A stretch of 64,000 nucleotides of DNA, taken from the NCBI GenBank assembly GCA_965204165.1, contig OZ241969.1:2232001-2296000 (forward strand). The letters run 5' to 3'. Shown one piece after another: positions 63,731 to 64,000 of this stretch. A program made the translations under genes and the position numbers. Source of the stretch: VYFG01 sp965204165. GTDB lineage: Bacteria > Pseudomonadota > Gammaproteobacteria > Arenicellales > Poriferihabitantaceae. The notes under the pieces are model-generated. The model was not told where the DNA came from. It worked only from the letters and a program-made list of their open reading frames with translations, and searched no databases. Each line of letters starts with the position of its first letter. Position 1 is the first letter of the stretch.

Positions 63731-63828
63731 GCCCTTATCCTATGGTGGGAAGCGGAATATTACAAGAACGTTACATCCGGGGGCTGCAGGCAGGGAATGG
63801 TCCGGCCCCGGGTGCGGCCGGGCAGCGG

Positions 63829-64000
63829 CTAGCCGGCCGCGGGCCGCTGCCTTTGGGCACAGTGCTCCCGGGCGAATTCGAGGAATTCCTCCATCGCCCG
63901 CAGGCGGAATTTCTGCCGCTGGTAGACAATGGAAAAGGTTCGCCTGATCGGGGGGGACAGCGGGACCGCAACCAGGGACCCCAGTGTCAGCTCCTTTTCC
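63829..64000 (-). CDS. LysR-family regulator, C-terminal end (partial)
   Basis: The last 56 residues of a LysR protein whose start is beyond the window. It reads EKELTLGSLVAVPLSPPIRR and then TFSIVYQRQKFRLRAMEEFL before AREHCAQ. The LSPPIRRTFSIVYQR pattern is that of the effector domain of CysB/CbbR-type regulators. It stops with TAG at 63829. Specific identity cannot be decided from the fragment. Confidence 0.85.
   Translation of the reverse strand, partial: EKELTLGSLVAVPLSPPIRRTFSIVYQRQKFRLRAMEEFLEFAREHCAQRQRPAAG

Overview
The window looks like a chromosomal segment of a GC-rich, uncultivated Gammaproteobacterium. The right end carries the order nitrilase-family amidase, tldD, pmbA, with a convergent rppH and the end of a LysR gene, which is a gammaproteobacterial housekeeping neighbourhood. 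The rest is accessory. It contains repeat-rich secreted proteins, type I secretion, several insertion sequences, quaternary-amine type catabolism, a cytochrome P450 and a sterol C-24 methyltransferase homologue. That mix resembles a host-associated (for example sponge) symbiont, but this is inference. No tRNA, rRNA or CRISPR array was seen.

Left third (1-22.4 kb): a large RTX protein gene (1786-10032 when rejoined) has nine PPC-type repeats, about 22 calcium-binding nonapeptides and a C-terminal secretion signal. It faces its likely type I exporter, a membrane fusion protein plus an ABC ATPase. The gene is split by a 4105-bp transposon (3309-7413) with TGTTA...TAACA ends and a 5-bp target duplication ACGGG. 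The transposon encodes four translationally coupled genes: zinc-ribbon protein, DD(35)E transposase, ExeA/TniB-like ATPase and a TOPRIM protein. Removing it restores the reading frame exactly. Further right, an IS4-like element sits inside a decayed IS256 transposase with a 9-bp target duplication. Three paralogous GcvA-like LysR regulators, a surface lipoprotein, a small outer-membrane protein and a sterol methyltransferase follow. A decayed copy of the outer-membrane protein's 3' half lies beyond the methyltransferase.

Middle (22.5-40 kb): a TonB-dependent receptor precedes a tightly packed minus-strand operon (gntR, dapA-like, aldehyde dehydrogenase, mttB-like methyltransferase, FAD oxidase), with a palindromic operator over its promoter. 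Next come a P450 and an OmpR-type two-component system whose sensor has an Asp/His-rich loop, divergent from a four-EF-hand protein. A polytopic membrane protein follows. Last is soxR, divergent from a Rieske fusion protein whose promoter has a textbook SoxR box and 19-bp spacer.

Right third (40-64 kb): an autotransporter-like protein with an extracellular Cache domain, prephenate dehydratase, and an oxidative catabolic cluster (class III aminotransferase, GMC oxidoreductase, luciferase-like monooxygenase, alpha/beta hydrolase, class II aldolase, TSUP exporter). These are followed by an RND pump with its adaptor, an MFS transporter, a Met/Asn-Pro-rich secreted protein, a SleB-like hydrolase behind two strong palindromes, and the housekeeping genes.
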